Made by a program: the position numbers and the translations under genes
Notes under the pieces: generated by a model
Databases searched by the model: none
Told to the model about the DNA's origin: nothing
Seen by the model: the letters and a program-made list of their open reading frames with translations, nothing else
Part shown: positions 34,601 to 43,090 of the stretch, piece after piece
Layout of the letters: each line of letters opens with the position of its first letter
Numbering within the stretch: the stretch's first letter is position 1
Source of the DNA: Euptelea pleiosperma
Taxonomy: Eukaryota; Streptophyta; Magnoliopsida; Ranunculales; Eupteleaceae
Direction of reading: 5' to 3'
NCBI GenBank assembly: GCA_035048495.1
Contig: CM068540.1
Coordinates: 12,322,829-12,386,828, forward strand
Length of the DNA: 64,000 nucleotides

Positions 34601-35120
34601 ATCAACAAGATCAACAGTTGTGTTATCCCCATTTTAGGGTTTTAAAGTTTTGGGTTTAAAGAGCTGACAACTACACGAGTTGCGCATCCAAGTAAGCTTA
34701 AACGACGAAAACTGAGAAAGATTTCAGTCTAGAATCAGCTTCGTACTGGTGAACCGATACTTGTAGATATCTTCACAACCATAATCATTCGCTGACCATG
34801 ACTTCCAACTCTGGAAACAAAAGAAGCTAAAAAAACCTATATAACCCACAAAAATACTAGAATCAATCGGTTCAACACAAACCCAGTTCTCTCCAGAACC
34901 TAAAAGAAACCTCATAAATCTAACCTAGACAACTACAACAGAATATCCAAACAAAACAAAGAATCGCAGAACAGAGAGATCAAAACCTTAAAAAATCCCC
35001 CAAGAGCAGAAGAAATACAAAAGAACATGAACACGTACCTTGCTTGTTTCGCTTAAGTCCCCCATTCCCGTTTAAGGTAGCGTCCTGCCTCCCCCTCTTG
35101 CGAGCATGTCCGTACTCCAT
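21917..35120 (-). CDS. KH domain and triple CCCH zinc-finger RNA-binding protein (three exons)
   Basis: Predicted join of exons 35120-35039, 34203-34143 and 22685-21917, giving about 303 residues. It starts [13 protein letters not shown]. Finger 1 is C-x8-C-x5-C-x3-H ([20 protein letters not shown], split over exons 2/3). Finger 2 is C-x8-C-x5-C-x3-H ([20 protein letters not shown]). A KH domain with the GKGG loop follows ([17 protein letters not shown] and onward), then finger 3, C-x7-C-x5-C-x3-H, near the C-terminus. This order is that of the plant KH/CCCH family (Arabidopsis C3H36/C3H52-type, rice C3H14/31-type). These are presumed RNA-binding proteins; their targets are not deducible here. 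Both introns have GT..AG borders and phases that restore the frame. Intron 1 is ~835 nt; intron 2 is ~11.46 kb and full of transposons. All metal-binding residues are present, so the gene looks intact. Confidence 0.9.
23000..23573 (-). mobile_element. Solo LTR (574 bp) in intron 2
   Basis: Bounded by TGTCACGG...CCGTGACA, i.e. TG..CA with 8-bp inverted termini. On the minus strand it has a perfect TATA box (TATATAAAG, about 23258-23250) followed by GGGGCAAGTCCCC and a CT-rich start region ending GAGCTCTCTTGTGTCC, the layout of an LTR U3-R-U5. There is no internal region on either side. Flanking 5-mers (CTTAG left, TTAAG right) do not match, so the target-site duplication is decayed or disturbed by the MITE inserted right beside it. 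Orientation equals that of the host gene. The family is not identified. Confidence 0.7.
23577..23858. mobile_element. Tourist-like (PIF/Harbinger) MITE
   Basis: 282 bp with inverted ends, AGCTGTGTTTGATTG on the left and, in reverse complement, GGCCGTGTTTGATTA on the right. It is flanked by TTA on both sides (23574-23576 and 23859-23861). The TTA target duplication and GGCCGTGTTTG-like end are typical of Tourist MITEs. It sits directly against the solo LTR and has no coding capacity. Confidence 0.75.
23862..25524. other. Intron 2 sequence without recognisable feature
   Basis: AT-rich intron sequence. A 94-codon minus-strand ORF at 24200-24484 shows no domain I recognise and is probably chance. 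No splice-supported exon of the KH/CCCH gene is needed here, because exons 2 and 3 join in phase. Confidence 0.6.
25525..26358. mobile_element. ~830-bp fold-back (near-palindromic) transposable element
   Basis: The ends are inverted: TTAGGCTGCTTTTCGGATTG on the left and the reverse complement TTTAGGCTGTGTTTTTGATT on the right. The similarity does not stop at the termini. Blocks such as GACATGTGCTAAATAAAAGT (~25806) reappear inverted (ACTCTTATTTAGCACATGTT, ~26060), as do the intervening segments, so the two ~400-bp halves form one long imperfect hairpin. There is no ORF. Flanking target duplications are not resolved. Just beyond the right end (26359-26410) a further ~50-bp stretch is an inverted copy of 25921-25972. 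Confidence 0.75.
26359..27450. other. Intron 2 sequence without recognisable feature
   Basis: AT-rich non-coding sequence. Apart from the ~50-bp inverted copy next to the fold-back element, nothing can be named. Confidence 0.5.
27451..27886. repeat. Left copy of the ~440-bp direct repeat flanking the LINE
   Basis: Starts CAGTTGTACCTAAATATT and ends ATTGATTATCTGC. It is repeated at 29001-29440 with roughly 95% identity by eye (small indels, scattered substitutions). It abuts the 5' end of the LINE fragment exactly, as a target-site duplication would, but is far longer than usual. Confidence 0.9.
27887..29000 (+). pseudogene. 5'-truncated L1-type LINE, C-terminal part of ORF2
   Basis: Encodes, in broken frames, the C-terminal region of a plant L1 reverse transcriptase ORF. 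It reads [16 protein letters not shown] (~27998), then SVKSLFSML, a zinc-binding RVT segment [18 protein letters not shown] (~28471) and finally [16 protein letters not shown] (~28672), ending with a stop near 28850. A stop at 28265 and a frameshift near 28556 break the frame. The element ends with TATATATATTCTCTTACCGA and an A-run (28985-29000), a LINE 3' tail. The endonuclease and RT core are missing because of 5' truncation. It is antisense to the host gene inside intron 2. Confidence 0.88.
29001..29440. repeat. Right copy of the ~440-bp direct repeat flanking the LINE
   Basis: Begins right after the LINE poly(A) with CAGTTGTATCTAAATATT and ends ATTGATTATCTGC. It is the partner of 27451-27886. 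The stretch that follows resumes unique intron sequence. Confidence 0.9.
29487..29576. repeat. 45-bp tandem duplication
   Basis: GATTTCTTGCAAT at 29487 and 29532 starts two adjacent ~45-bp copies. Each ends near TATACTATGCATGG. It is a small local duplication in intron 2. Confidence 0.8.
29848..31947. mobile_element. Degenerate GCCTTGAGGC-rich, TIR-bounded element (~2.1 kb), tentative
   Basis: The left end reads ATGTTTTGAAAAGGGCAAGG with GGTGAGGCATAAGCC further in. The right end in reverse complement reads ATGGTTTTCAAAAGCACACC with TGAGGCAAGG and GAGGCTTAAGCC. Inner blocks at 31197-31265 and 31420-31540 carry more GCCTTG/AAGGC motifs. This is the look of an old non-autonomous DNA transposon with long GCCTTG-rich inverted ends. 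It contains the MITE 30321-30716. The limits are approximate, and no transposase reading frame is visible. Confidence 0.4.
30321..30716. mobile_element. MITE with ≥33-bp perfect terminal inverted repeats in a (TA)n tract
   Basis: The left end GGTCAGGATCGGGGGACAAC (continuing CTATTTCATACAACA) is matched exactly by the reverse complement of the right end at 30684-30716. Both sides are flanked by TATATA, consistent with a TA-type target. Inside are two further hairpins, each around GATGATCTCCTC with GCTGATTTTT/AAAAAATCAGC-type arms (~30401-30462 and ~30565-30626). About 396 bp, non-coding. The TIR identity suggests relatively recent insertion. Confidence 0.85.
31948..32527. other. Intron 2 sequence without recognisable feature
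   Basis: AT-rich non-coding intron sequence; nothing identifiable. Confidence 0.5.
32528..32790. repeat. ~144-bp tandem duplication with purine/G-rich tracts
   Basis: Two copies, with GCGCAAACCTAACTGAAAGG at 32603 and 32747 (period 144). Each has a G/A tract including AAGGGGGAGGGGGCGC. On the minus strand a 109-codon proline-rich frame spans both copies but has no known domain. Confidence 0.8.
32791..34140. other. Intron 2 sequence up to exon 2, no named feature
   Basis: AT-rich intron. About 32930-33010 (AAGTGTAGACTTTATTAGGG and a GGCCTGAGGCC palindrome) resembles a LINE/SINE 3' end on the minus strand, but it is too short to call. Confidence 0.45.
34143..34203 (-). CDS. Exon 2 of the KH/CCCH gene
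   Basis: 61-nt exon between acceptor GCGACAG| (34210-34204) and donor TTCAG|GTTCTA (GT at 34142-34141). It completes a Glu codon with exon 1 and encodes [19 protein letters not shown] plus two bases of a Ser codon. It carries the first Cys of finger 1. Both phases match exons 1 and 3 exactly, which strongly supports the model despite the short length. Confidence 0.85.
34204..35038 (-). other. Intron 1 of the KH/CCCH gene
   Basis: 835 nt between donor GTACGT (35038) and acceptor GCGACAG (34204). AT-rich, with no inserted element recognised. Confidence 0.8.
35039..35120 (-). CDS. Exon 1 (coding part) of the KH/CCCH gene
   Basis: 82 nt encoding 27 residues plus one base: a basic N-terminus (HARKRGRQD...KRNKQ) that resembles a nuclear-localisation signal. 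It ends at a canonical donor CAAG|GTACGT (GT at 35038-35037). The ATG at 35120 is preferred over the upstream in-frame ATG at 35237. The family starts at this MxxxHARKRGR-type sequence, and the upstream part is telo-box-rich 5' UTR. Confidence 0.85.
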
Positions 35121-35339
35121 GTGAGACCAATAGATAAGAGATCGAAACCACAATCGATCGCTCGAGATCGAGAAAGAGAGGGAGAGCAAAACCCTGGAGA
35201 AAGTGAGAGAGAGGAACCCTAGAGATGAACAAAGCAAAACCCTAGAGAAGTGAGAAAGTAAAACCCTAGGGTTTGTGGAAAGAAGACGAAACGAAAGGGC
35301 GCGGAGGATCTCGAAAAAAGAACTTGTGAACAGATGGAG
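35121..35339 (-). promoter_or_regulatory. 5' UTR / core promoter of the KH/CCCH gene with telo-box motifs
   Basis: On the minus strand this CT-rich leader carries several AACCCTA/TAGGGTT telo-box motifs (35215-35221, 35240-35246, 35261-35273). Such motifs are common in 5' regions of plant translation and RNA-processing genes, where they act with other elements in dividing cells. No convincing TATA box was found, which fits a housekeeping promoter. The transcription start is not determined. Confidence 0.55.
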
Positions 35340-37076
35340 GAGTAGATATTAACAAGGGCTAATGATGTCATACACTCAGTAACACTTTAACTATTGTACG
35401 TCTCAATTTCAACCCTTGGATTTTGAGAATAATAAGGTTATGACGTAATTACTCCAATATCAAAGACTACAATTGACGTAGTGTTATACTAAATAACTGA
35501 CATAAGTATCTTAACTTACTATGTAAATAGGAAGGAGGGATTTCAAATATAAGGTTTAAATTGGGTTAGTTTTTTGAGTTGGATCCCGCGCAGAACGAAA
35601 GGGTACAAAAATAGTGGATCCCCAACCAGCTTCTTTCACGTGTTGCTGCAGCTGATGTGAGCAGTGAGCCTTTATCGTACCTTGAGATCTATGGTTATGG
35701 TACTATTGATCTGTTTTGGGCCTGATATGGAGGCCCATGGGTCAGAATTGGGCTTTTATCATAAATGTTGTGGTTCAGAAGACATGAGCCTTTAAAACCT
35801 ATGACTAAGGAGCGGATAAATTTTGGCTCACGCGATGCTTGACCAGAGGGCGTTGCGCAAATCAAGAAATGATCATGAGTATACTATGAGGTGGGGCCTA
35901 CCTAATCTGACAATAAAATAATCCAATGGTAGGAACACTAATGTAACACTAATGTAATTTCATAAGTCATTAGCAATTAATAACACAATGAGGCATTTCT
36001 AGAATTTTTCATAGTAGAGGTATTTTGGTAATTTTCATAGTAGGGGTATTTTGATAATGATTGGTCATTTCTAACATTTGGGGTTGAACCCCACATTTGG
36101 AAATGCATCTAAGTCATATTTAATGATGTGTCGAATTAATTAAAAATGTTGCTTAGTATTCATGCTCCATTTGTAAATTTTGTCATTCATGCATAATGGG
36201 TATATGTATGAATCTTATGTTTTATGTAGGGACCCATTAATAGCATTAGTGGGTTTAGTATATGGTGTACCTAATCTGAGAATAAATCACTTATGACATG
36301 TTTGGTATGTGTGCAAGCCATTACGCGTGCAATGGTTTGCGCACCCCCACTATTTTCTTGCTTTGGTTCATAATTACTTTGCATACGCAAATTTCAAATT
36401 TTACTCGCTATTTACATTTACCACTGTTTGGTTCGGGTGCATATGCAAATGAAAATAATAATAAAAATTCTAAGTTAAATTGCACAAAATATGCTCTAAC
36501 AACCACTCAATCTCTCTTCTATATTCTTCTTGAAGAGGTACCTTGTTCAAGCTCTCTCTTTAAGCCACTCCTACTTGAACATGCTAACAACATAATGTGT
36601 AAGATGTTGATCATCAAAGAAGTAGAAGCCATTTGGTCCGACTTATGAAGGTTGAAGCTTGAGGCATGATCCTCCCCACCATAGCAGAGTCTTCCCTTAT
36701 TCCACTAGCGAAATCAAAACCTATAATATAACATGTAAAGAATAATTTCATATTCTAGTTTAACAAAGATTCCGTGTGATAAAACATTCTTGTAATCATT
36801 CCTACAAGCACCAGTGTAGCATTGAAGATGTCATGGTATGCATACTTCGCCAATTATGTAAAGACTAAAAGATAAAGATGGCAAAAATCAGACGGTTGAC
36901 GACATAAGTCATCTGATTAACTGCCCATTTATCGATTAAAGATCGTGAGCGCTCGTATAGGAAGGTAAGTGACTAAGTAACCATACGAATAGGTTTTAAA
37001 TGAATAAAATATAATTGTTAAACTTAATCAGAGGACAGACCTGAGTCTAGTAAAGATTTCGACTATAGGGGTATGT
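35340..37076. other. Intergenic sequence upstream of the KH/CCCH gene
   Basis: No ORF with a recognisable domain (the 116-codon ORF at 36298-36648 looks random). Small features: a 26-bp tandem duplication near 36006-36058 (TTTTCATAGTAG...TTTTCATAGTAG), and a repeated CCTAATCTGA-AATAAA phrase near 35900 and 36270. Probably old transposon debris. Confidence 0.5.
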
Positions 37077-37440
37077 CCAATCGATTGAACCCTACGGAAC
37101 AGAAATCATTTCAAATTCCGATCGATTGGACTCTCCTGATCAATCGATTGAACTTTATGGACAGAATTCATTATGAGTCCGATTGATTGGACCCTTGGTA
37201 CAATCGATTGGATTTACAAAGGAAAAAACCATTCGTATTGGCCCAATCGATTGGACCTAGAGTACAATCAATTGGACTGTGAGCGAATAGGTCTTTTCCA
37301 ATCCGAAATTCAAGGTTCTACTTTCTCCACATCTCTTATGACTCAGGGCTATGAAACTCTATAAATATAACTCTTCTCTGGATTACAGATTACACATTAA
37401 CACTCAAAAGAAAGAGTTTTATTTATGGACTTTTTTGCTT
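37077..37440 (+). repeat. Array of seven CAATCGATTG-type palindromes followed by a TATA box
   Basis: Seven variants of the palindrome CAATCGATTG (usually followed by GA) occur at about 37078, 37121, 37139, 37178, 37200, 37241 and 37265. Downstream is CTATAAATATAAC (~37361). The layout resembles an LTR U3 region with repeated protein-binding palindromes ahead of a TATA box. LTR borders are not identifiable. Confidence 0.6.
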
Positions 37441-37667
37441 TACCCCCTTATTTTTATTGATGCAATTTGCATCTCATCCAATGTTTTCAAAATATTTGCG
37501 TCTCACCCTTTGACCATGGTCAACGTCATTGACCACAGATGGTCTCTGGATGGACATTCCAATATTTTTTTAAATGACTATAATGACCTTGGGTGAGACG
37601 CAAATATTTTGAAAACATTGGGTGCACTGCAAATTTCATCAATAAAGTAAGGGGGACAAGCAAAAAA
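37431..37667. mobile_element. MITE with long inverted ends (copy 1)
   Basis: The left end TTTTTTGCTTTACCCCCTTA is mirrored by the right end (reverse complement TTTTTTGCTTGTCCCCCTTA). The similarity continues inward for ~75 bp through CAATGTTTTCAAAATATTTG. The centre carries TTGACCATGGTCAA. About 237 bp, non-coding. Confidence 0.75.
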
Positions 37668-37737
37668 TTATTTTTTTTTTAGGTTTTTTTTTCAGGTTTT
37701 ATTTTTTTCGAGGATTATGAACTATAAAAGGAATGGC

Positions 37738-37839
37738 TTTTTTGCTTTACCCCCATACTTTATTGATGCAATTTGCATCTCACCCAATGTTTTCAAATTG
37801 CCTCTCACCCTTTGACCATGGTCAACGACGTTGACCATA
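37738..37839. mobile_element. Left half of the same MITE (copy 2), interrupted by an LTR
   Basis: Repeats the left half of copy 1 (TTTTTTGCTTTACCCCCATA ... CCATGGTCAACGACGTTGACC). It stops where an Athila-type LTR starts (TG at 37840). The LTR thus inserted into this MITE. Confidence 0.7.
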
Positions 37840-39685
37840 TGATATTCGTTCAAAAGTGCTTATTTTAAGCAATTATCCTTTTAGCGTTATTGCACTCTCC
37901 TACGTAAAATACTCTATTTATCTACTTTTCTACGTAAGAGTCTCTCGTGTTGCGTAGAACACACTTTTCTGGACGAAATGGTATATTTGCATGCATTAAA
38001 CACATTTTCGGAAATCTAGACATTGAGTCATTCTGATAAAGTCTCATTACGCGCTTTTTCTGTCGCAGGAAACCCCGATGGGATAATTCTCGAGACTTGC
38101 GAGCCCACATCGATCAGGAAAGCCCATTATCAAAGCTTAAAGAGCCCACATGCTATGACTAGAAGATATGGGCCAAATATGGGCTGAATAAGAGGACCAA
38201 AAAGCCAGCCCAAAGAACGAAGAGAGTAGGAGAGCCAATGACCAAGAGACGGACCAAAGCGTTTAAAGCCACATGAGTCAGCAAGGAATGATAGTCTACT
38301 CTACTGGAGAAGTGTGAGGATGGTCACAGTGAAGACCAGGGTTCCAGACCCTCTGCCAATACGTTTATCTCCATTTTCTGATACTTTCTCTCTCATCTCT
38401 CCTTATTCTCTCTCTCTCTTCATCTCTCGGTCCTCGAATCTACTGACCTAACCCCAGAACTCCTGCCCATCGGCTCTATCTCATCTCCCTTAGCTTTCTG
38501 ACCGTTGGATCTTCAATCGGACCGTTGGATCTCTCTAGATCCGTCGATCTACCAATCTGGGTCCCAATCAAGTCACCATCCATCCGATCGCCATCAGACT
38601 GTCTGTCACATCATCTTGTGAGACGATGGACATCATCAATCCATGTGGGCCAGTAGCCGGGCCCATCATCATCGACCCACTGTCCGACCAGTTAGTGGAC
38701 CCCGTGAAGTTCAAAATAATTTTAATTAAATTTTAAAAAATGGGGGATCCACTAAATGGGGACATTCCCCAAAGAAAAGTAGTGTTTTACTTAAAAAAAA
38801 AAAAATTAACATTTTTTTTATTTCCTTTATATAAAGGGGGAAGGAGGGGGACGAACCCTAATTTTCAAACCCCTCTCCTCCTCTCCTTCCCCCAACGGCT
38901 TCTCCTTCTTCCCCTTCTCTTTCTTTCCCTCTCTTTTGGCCCGAGTCTCACCTTCTTCTTCATCTTCTTCACCGTCTTCATCTTCACGTTTCACCGGAGT
39001 TGCAGGCTGCAACTCCGGCCGACAATGCTGGAAGCTCCTGGCCTTCTTCCTCGCAGCAACCAGCCACCACAGCTCCGTTGCTCATCAACGCAGCACTCAC
39101 CTGCGTGCTGCGACGCAGCACCGCCTGCAAAACTTGCAACACCACCGCCTCCTCTCCGCCTCTGCGATCTCCACCTCCGCCTGAACCAGCACGCTCCATC
39201 TCTGCAACTTGCTCCGACTTCGTCTCCGCCTGCACCTGTGAACTCCGCTCAGCCCCCTTCAAGGACGTCTCCTCCTTTCCACGTGAAACACCTCACCTGT
39301 TCGTGCTCATCACCGTTGCACTTCCTGCAACTTCACGGTCTGAGATCTGGACCTGCGATGGTCCACCACCGTTTCTCCACCAGCTCCTCCTTGCTAGATC
39401 CGCCCCTCACATCCAAACGAGGCTGCACTGCACCTAGAAACCCAACTACCTCTCCTATTCATGGATCTATACCAGACTGGATCTTTCCCGTGCGCACCAT
39501 CTTTATTCTTCAACCTGCAACGCTGGAAGTCCAGCAATGTTCTGTTGCTCACCTCTCACGGCAACAAATCCTCCAAGATCTGTCATCGTGGGCACTCCCC
39601 TGAAGTGCTCTCGCCCTCTATCAACGCCTGCTGCCTTGCCCCTCCACTGCAGGCCTGCACCTTGGCCGGAACCACCACTTGCATG
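37840..39685 (+). mobile_element. Plus-strand Athila-type LTR, interrupted by the tandem Athila element
   Basis: Starts TGATATTCGTTCAAAAGTGC. The first ~600 bases match in reverse the LTR remnant 17044-17662. A perfect MSA-type box is at 38499-38509 and a one-mismatch copy at 38519-38529. A TATA box (TATATAAAG) is at 38828-38836. The stretch after the TATA is a CT- and GCAACTCC-rich R/U5-like region. It lacks its own 3' end (AACCAACGACGCGG...TTTCA) because at 39686 the oppositely oriented young element begins. The 287-codon open frame 38740-39603 overlaps this TATA/R region and has no domain; I do not call it a gene. Confidence 0.7.
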
Positions 39686-42600
39686 TGAAATTAGGGTTTT
39701 TCCGCGTCGTTGGTTACGGAAACCCTAAAGTTCAACAATATTTGTAATTTCTCCGAATTGGTTCACTTAATCTGCAAAAATGCAGACTTGCACAGTGGCT
39801 CGTGTCGGATATCGTCCGCACTCGGGGTTAGGGCAAAATAAAGAACAATAATAACAGAAAATGCTGAGAATTTATGGAAGAGGTGCGAATGGTGGTTTGA
39901 TCGATTTTAAAACATAATTTGGAGATCAAGGTTATCTGACTAATTTATGCAAAATCTGACAAATCAAATGACAAAATTTTGAAATAAATTTAACAAACTT
40001 TATTAATCACGAATCAAAAATAATTTGCATTAAACACTGAAATCAAATTTATTCTAGAAAGCAACAATTAAAGAGAGAAAAAAGTAGAGAGAGAAAATAA
40101 ATAGGTAGAGAGAGAAAGTGAGATTTAGAGAGAGAAATCTAGAGAAAGAAAAGAAGGAAAAGAATTAAAGAGAGGAGAATGTTTACCTTGACACTTACCA
40201 CGAGATGGATGGGCTCAAGGAGATAAACATGGTGGTAAAAGGAGAACCCACCTGGTGTTGCACTCTACTTATCATGTTGGGACCCTTGGAGGAGACGCAA
40301 ACAAGTGGAGTAGAAAAGGTGAGAATGCACTGGTGTGCACTTCTAGATGTGAAAAGCAGGTTGCTGGTTCTCTATGGAGGAGCATCTACCAACATCAAAG
40401 AAAGGAGTATGATAGACCAGCACGTGGAGGCTGCAACTCAATGTTGGAGGCTTAACAGTCTAGTGTCTAGAGGAAAGGATCCTCTATGGATTGGCGTACT
40501 AGCAGCAATATGTGAGCCTTCATCAGAGTTGAGCTTGGAAATCAGTTGAACCATAGGAGAGTTGCAGTCCGGCTGGAGTGAAATGAGGATGTGCAAGGGA
40601 GATGGCAGCACGGGTTGCAAACATGCACGCCTTTTGGTGTGACTAGGAGAGCTGTGGAGGAGGAATGGCCAATGGAATCTGCTGGAAACGTGGTCAACAA
40701 AACACGGTTGTGTGCTGTGGGGAAGATGGTGGTGCTGGAAAAAGACACAACGTCCAAGAGAGGACTGTGTAGAGGTCAGTTGCTGGTCCAAGTGAAGAAG
40801 GAGAGGCAGCTAGGAAAGAGGAGAGTAGCAGCAAGTGAGAAAACGGTCACGCTTGGAGTTGCTGTGCGTGAAAGGAAGGATCACGGGCAGCAATGGTGGT
40901 GTGTGCTAGGGTAGGAGAAAGGTTGACTGGAAGAGCACCGGTTTTGGGTTGCTTGGTGGTGCAGACGTGCACACCAGCAATAGTGAGAGAACGATGTTGA
41001 TGTCGTGCAAAGGTCAAACGACCTCCACGTTGTGTGGCTGTAGAAAAGACGATTCCAGGGCTCCTTCCACGTTGCAGGTACAGGCTGTTGGTTGTGATGA
41101 AGATGGAGATGCACCAGCGTAAAAGGAAGTTGTCGGGTTGTTGAAAGGAGGATCAGCACCGTCGATGAACCGGCAAGGAGTTGCAGGTTTCCGTTGAGGA
41201 ACTCTTAGGATGTAGGAGATCCCGAAAGGAGAAGGTGAAACCGTTAGGTATCTCCTCTCCTCTTTGTCTTGCAGGCGGTGAAGCTAATGGTGGTTGCTTG
41301 TATGCCCGGAAGATCGCCGGAGTTGCAGGTTTGCAACTACGGGAATAAGTAAAAAGGAAGAAGAAAAAGAAGAATAAGGAAGGAAAGAAAAGATGGAAGG
41401 GAAGGCAGCAATCTCACAAACTTTGTGGTTGCTGTGGTGGAGCAAAACGACGATGAAAGTGCTGGTTTCCGGCGAGCTTCTCGCCGGAATCAATGGAGAA
41501 GAAGAGGGCTGTGCTTGGTGATCAAGAAGAAGAATGAAAGAAGAAGAAGAAGAAGAAGAAGAAGAAGAAGGTGATCAAGAGGAGAAGGTCCACTATTGAA
41601 GAACGACTGTGGTGATGCCGGAAGGAAGATTGCTCTCCGTTGTGATGGTGGAGATCTCGGTTGCTTAAGAGGAGATATATGATACGTGGTTAAGAGAAGA
41701 AAGGGTGAGAGAAAAGTGAAGGGGGAGGGAACCAAAGAAACCCAAGGTTTCTCTCTCTTTTATAGGAGTAGTTTGTTGTGGGAGAGAGAAACGTGGGAAT
41801 GAAGTTGGGGATTGATGAGAAGTGGTCAAAGTTGACCACTTCTCCCATTGGCTTGAATGTGGGCTTGTGAGAGCCCATGGGTTTATGTTGGCCACTTGCT
41901 TTGATTGGGTCATTACAAGGATAATTGGCCCGTGGGCCTTGTGACCATGTGTCAATGGGTATGGGTATGGGCATGGGCTCAAGGATAAGCGGGCTAATGG
42001 GCCGGATAGATATGGGCCTCTTGCGAGGCCATGGGTTAGGGTGCGTTTGGCCGCTAGAGGAGAAAAAATGGTAAATGAGCCCAAAACACCATGGGCTCTA
42101 GGACGGGTTACAAGGCCGTGGGCTTCCAATTTGCTTGTGGGTCACTTGGCCATGGGGGCTGTTAGATGATGAAACTATGATAATTGGATGAGATGAGGTG
42201 GCAGTTTGACTCGGTCCACAATTGGCGGACCGTAGGATCTGGAAAGATTCAACGGTCAGATGAATGATCTAACGGTCGAATTGAAGATCTAACGATAGAA
42301 GAACTATGAGAGATGGAATAAAGCTAAAGGAGAGAAGATCTGAGGTTAGATGATGGAGATCAGAGGGTTAGGACGATCGATCTAAGGATCGGATGGTGAG
42401 ATATAGGCAATTCGATCATGGAGAGGGGGATCGGATGGTAGATCTAGGGATCTAATGGTAGGATGAGATGATCTACAGGTTAGATATTAGAGTCTAGAGA
42501 GATGGAGAGAGAATTAGGAGAGAGGAGAGAGAAAATAATACAAAATAATGGCAAAAGAGCTGGCGGAGGGTCATGAACCCTGATCTTCAATGTAATCTTC

Positions 42601-43079
42601 CGTCGGCTTTACCAATTACGTAAGCCGTCATTTTATGTCAGTTGGTGCGGCTTTGAATCACTTTAGCTCGTCTCTTGGTCTTCAGCTTTTCCTCTCTCTT
42701 GGTTCTTTATCTGGCTCTACGATCCTTTGACTTGACCCGTACTTGGCCGGTCTCTTCTTGTCATAGCTTGTTGACTCCTTAAGCTTTGATATTAGGCTTC
42801 TATGGTTGATCGTGGGCCCGCAAGTCTCTAAAATCGCCCGACTGGGTTTCCTGCGAGAGAAAAGCACGTAATGAGACTTAATCAAAATGGCTTCATATCT
42901 AAACTATCCGAAATGCGTATATTTCATGCAAATAGTCGATTTTCGTTTAAAGATTGCGCTCTACGCATTGGAAGAAACTCTTACGTGAAAAAGTCGACGA
43001 AAAGACAAGTTTTGCGTAGGAGAATGCGACATCGCTATAAGGATAATGGCTTAAAATAAGCACTTTTGAGCGAATATCA
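39686..43079 (-). mobile_element. 3' LTR of unit A (3,394 bp)
   Basis: On the minus strand it starts TGATATTCGCTCAAAAGTGC at 43079 and ends CCCTAATTTCA at 39686 (TG..CA). The putative promoter is TATA CTATAAAAG at 41765-41757, which splits it into about 1.3 kb U3 and 2.0 kb R-U5. U3 carries many GGCCCA/TGGGCY motifs (41850-42150) and MSA-like boxes near 42248 and 42268. An (AAG)n tract lies at 41535-41570. The U5 end has a hairpin of TTAGGGTTT and AAACCCTAA arms (39691-39728). The ORFs inside (for example 154 codons at 41665-42129) have no domains. Confidence 0.9.
41757..41765 (-). promoter_or_regulatory. TATA box in unit A 3' LTR
   Basis: CTATAAAAG on the minus strand, followed by GAGAGAGAAACC. 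The same site occurs at 54207-54215 in the shared LTR, where it would transcribe unit A. Position is conserved with the TATA boxes of the diverged LTRs. Confidence 0.6.
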
Positions 43080-43090
43080 CAACCCCCAAC
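43080..43090 (-). other. Polypurine tract of unit A
   Basis: GTTGGGGGTTG on the minus strand, directly before the 3' LTR start at 43079. This is the position and composition of a plus-strand-priming PPT. Confidence 0.8.

Noticed and set aside
34980..35237. 85-codon ORF with an upstream ATG at 35237 as start of the KH/CCCH protein
   Set aside because: The part before 35120 is hydrophobic translation of the telo-box 5' UTR, and the ORF runs past the splice donor at 35038.
36298..36648. 116-codon intergenic ORF
   Set aside because: No recognisable domain, composition as surrounding AT-rich DNA, no splice or promoter context.
38740..39603. 287-codon plus-strand ORF
   Set aside because: It lies in the R/U5-like part of an LTR, is low-complexity Ser/Pro/Leu/Phe rich and has alternative frames open as well; no domain.
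41665..42129. 154-codon ORF inside the LTR (and copy at 54115-54579)
   Set aside because: Low-complexity, HP/S-rich, generated by the GGCCCA-rich U3; not conserved as protein in the diverged LTRs.
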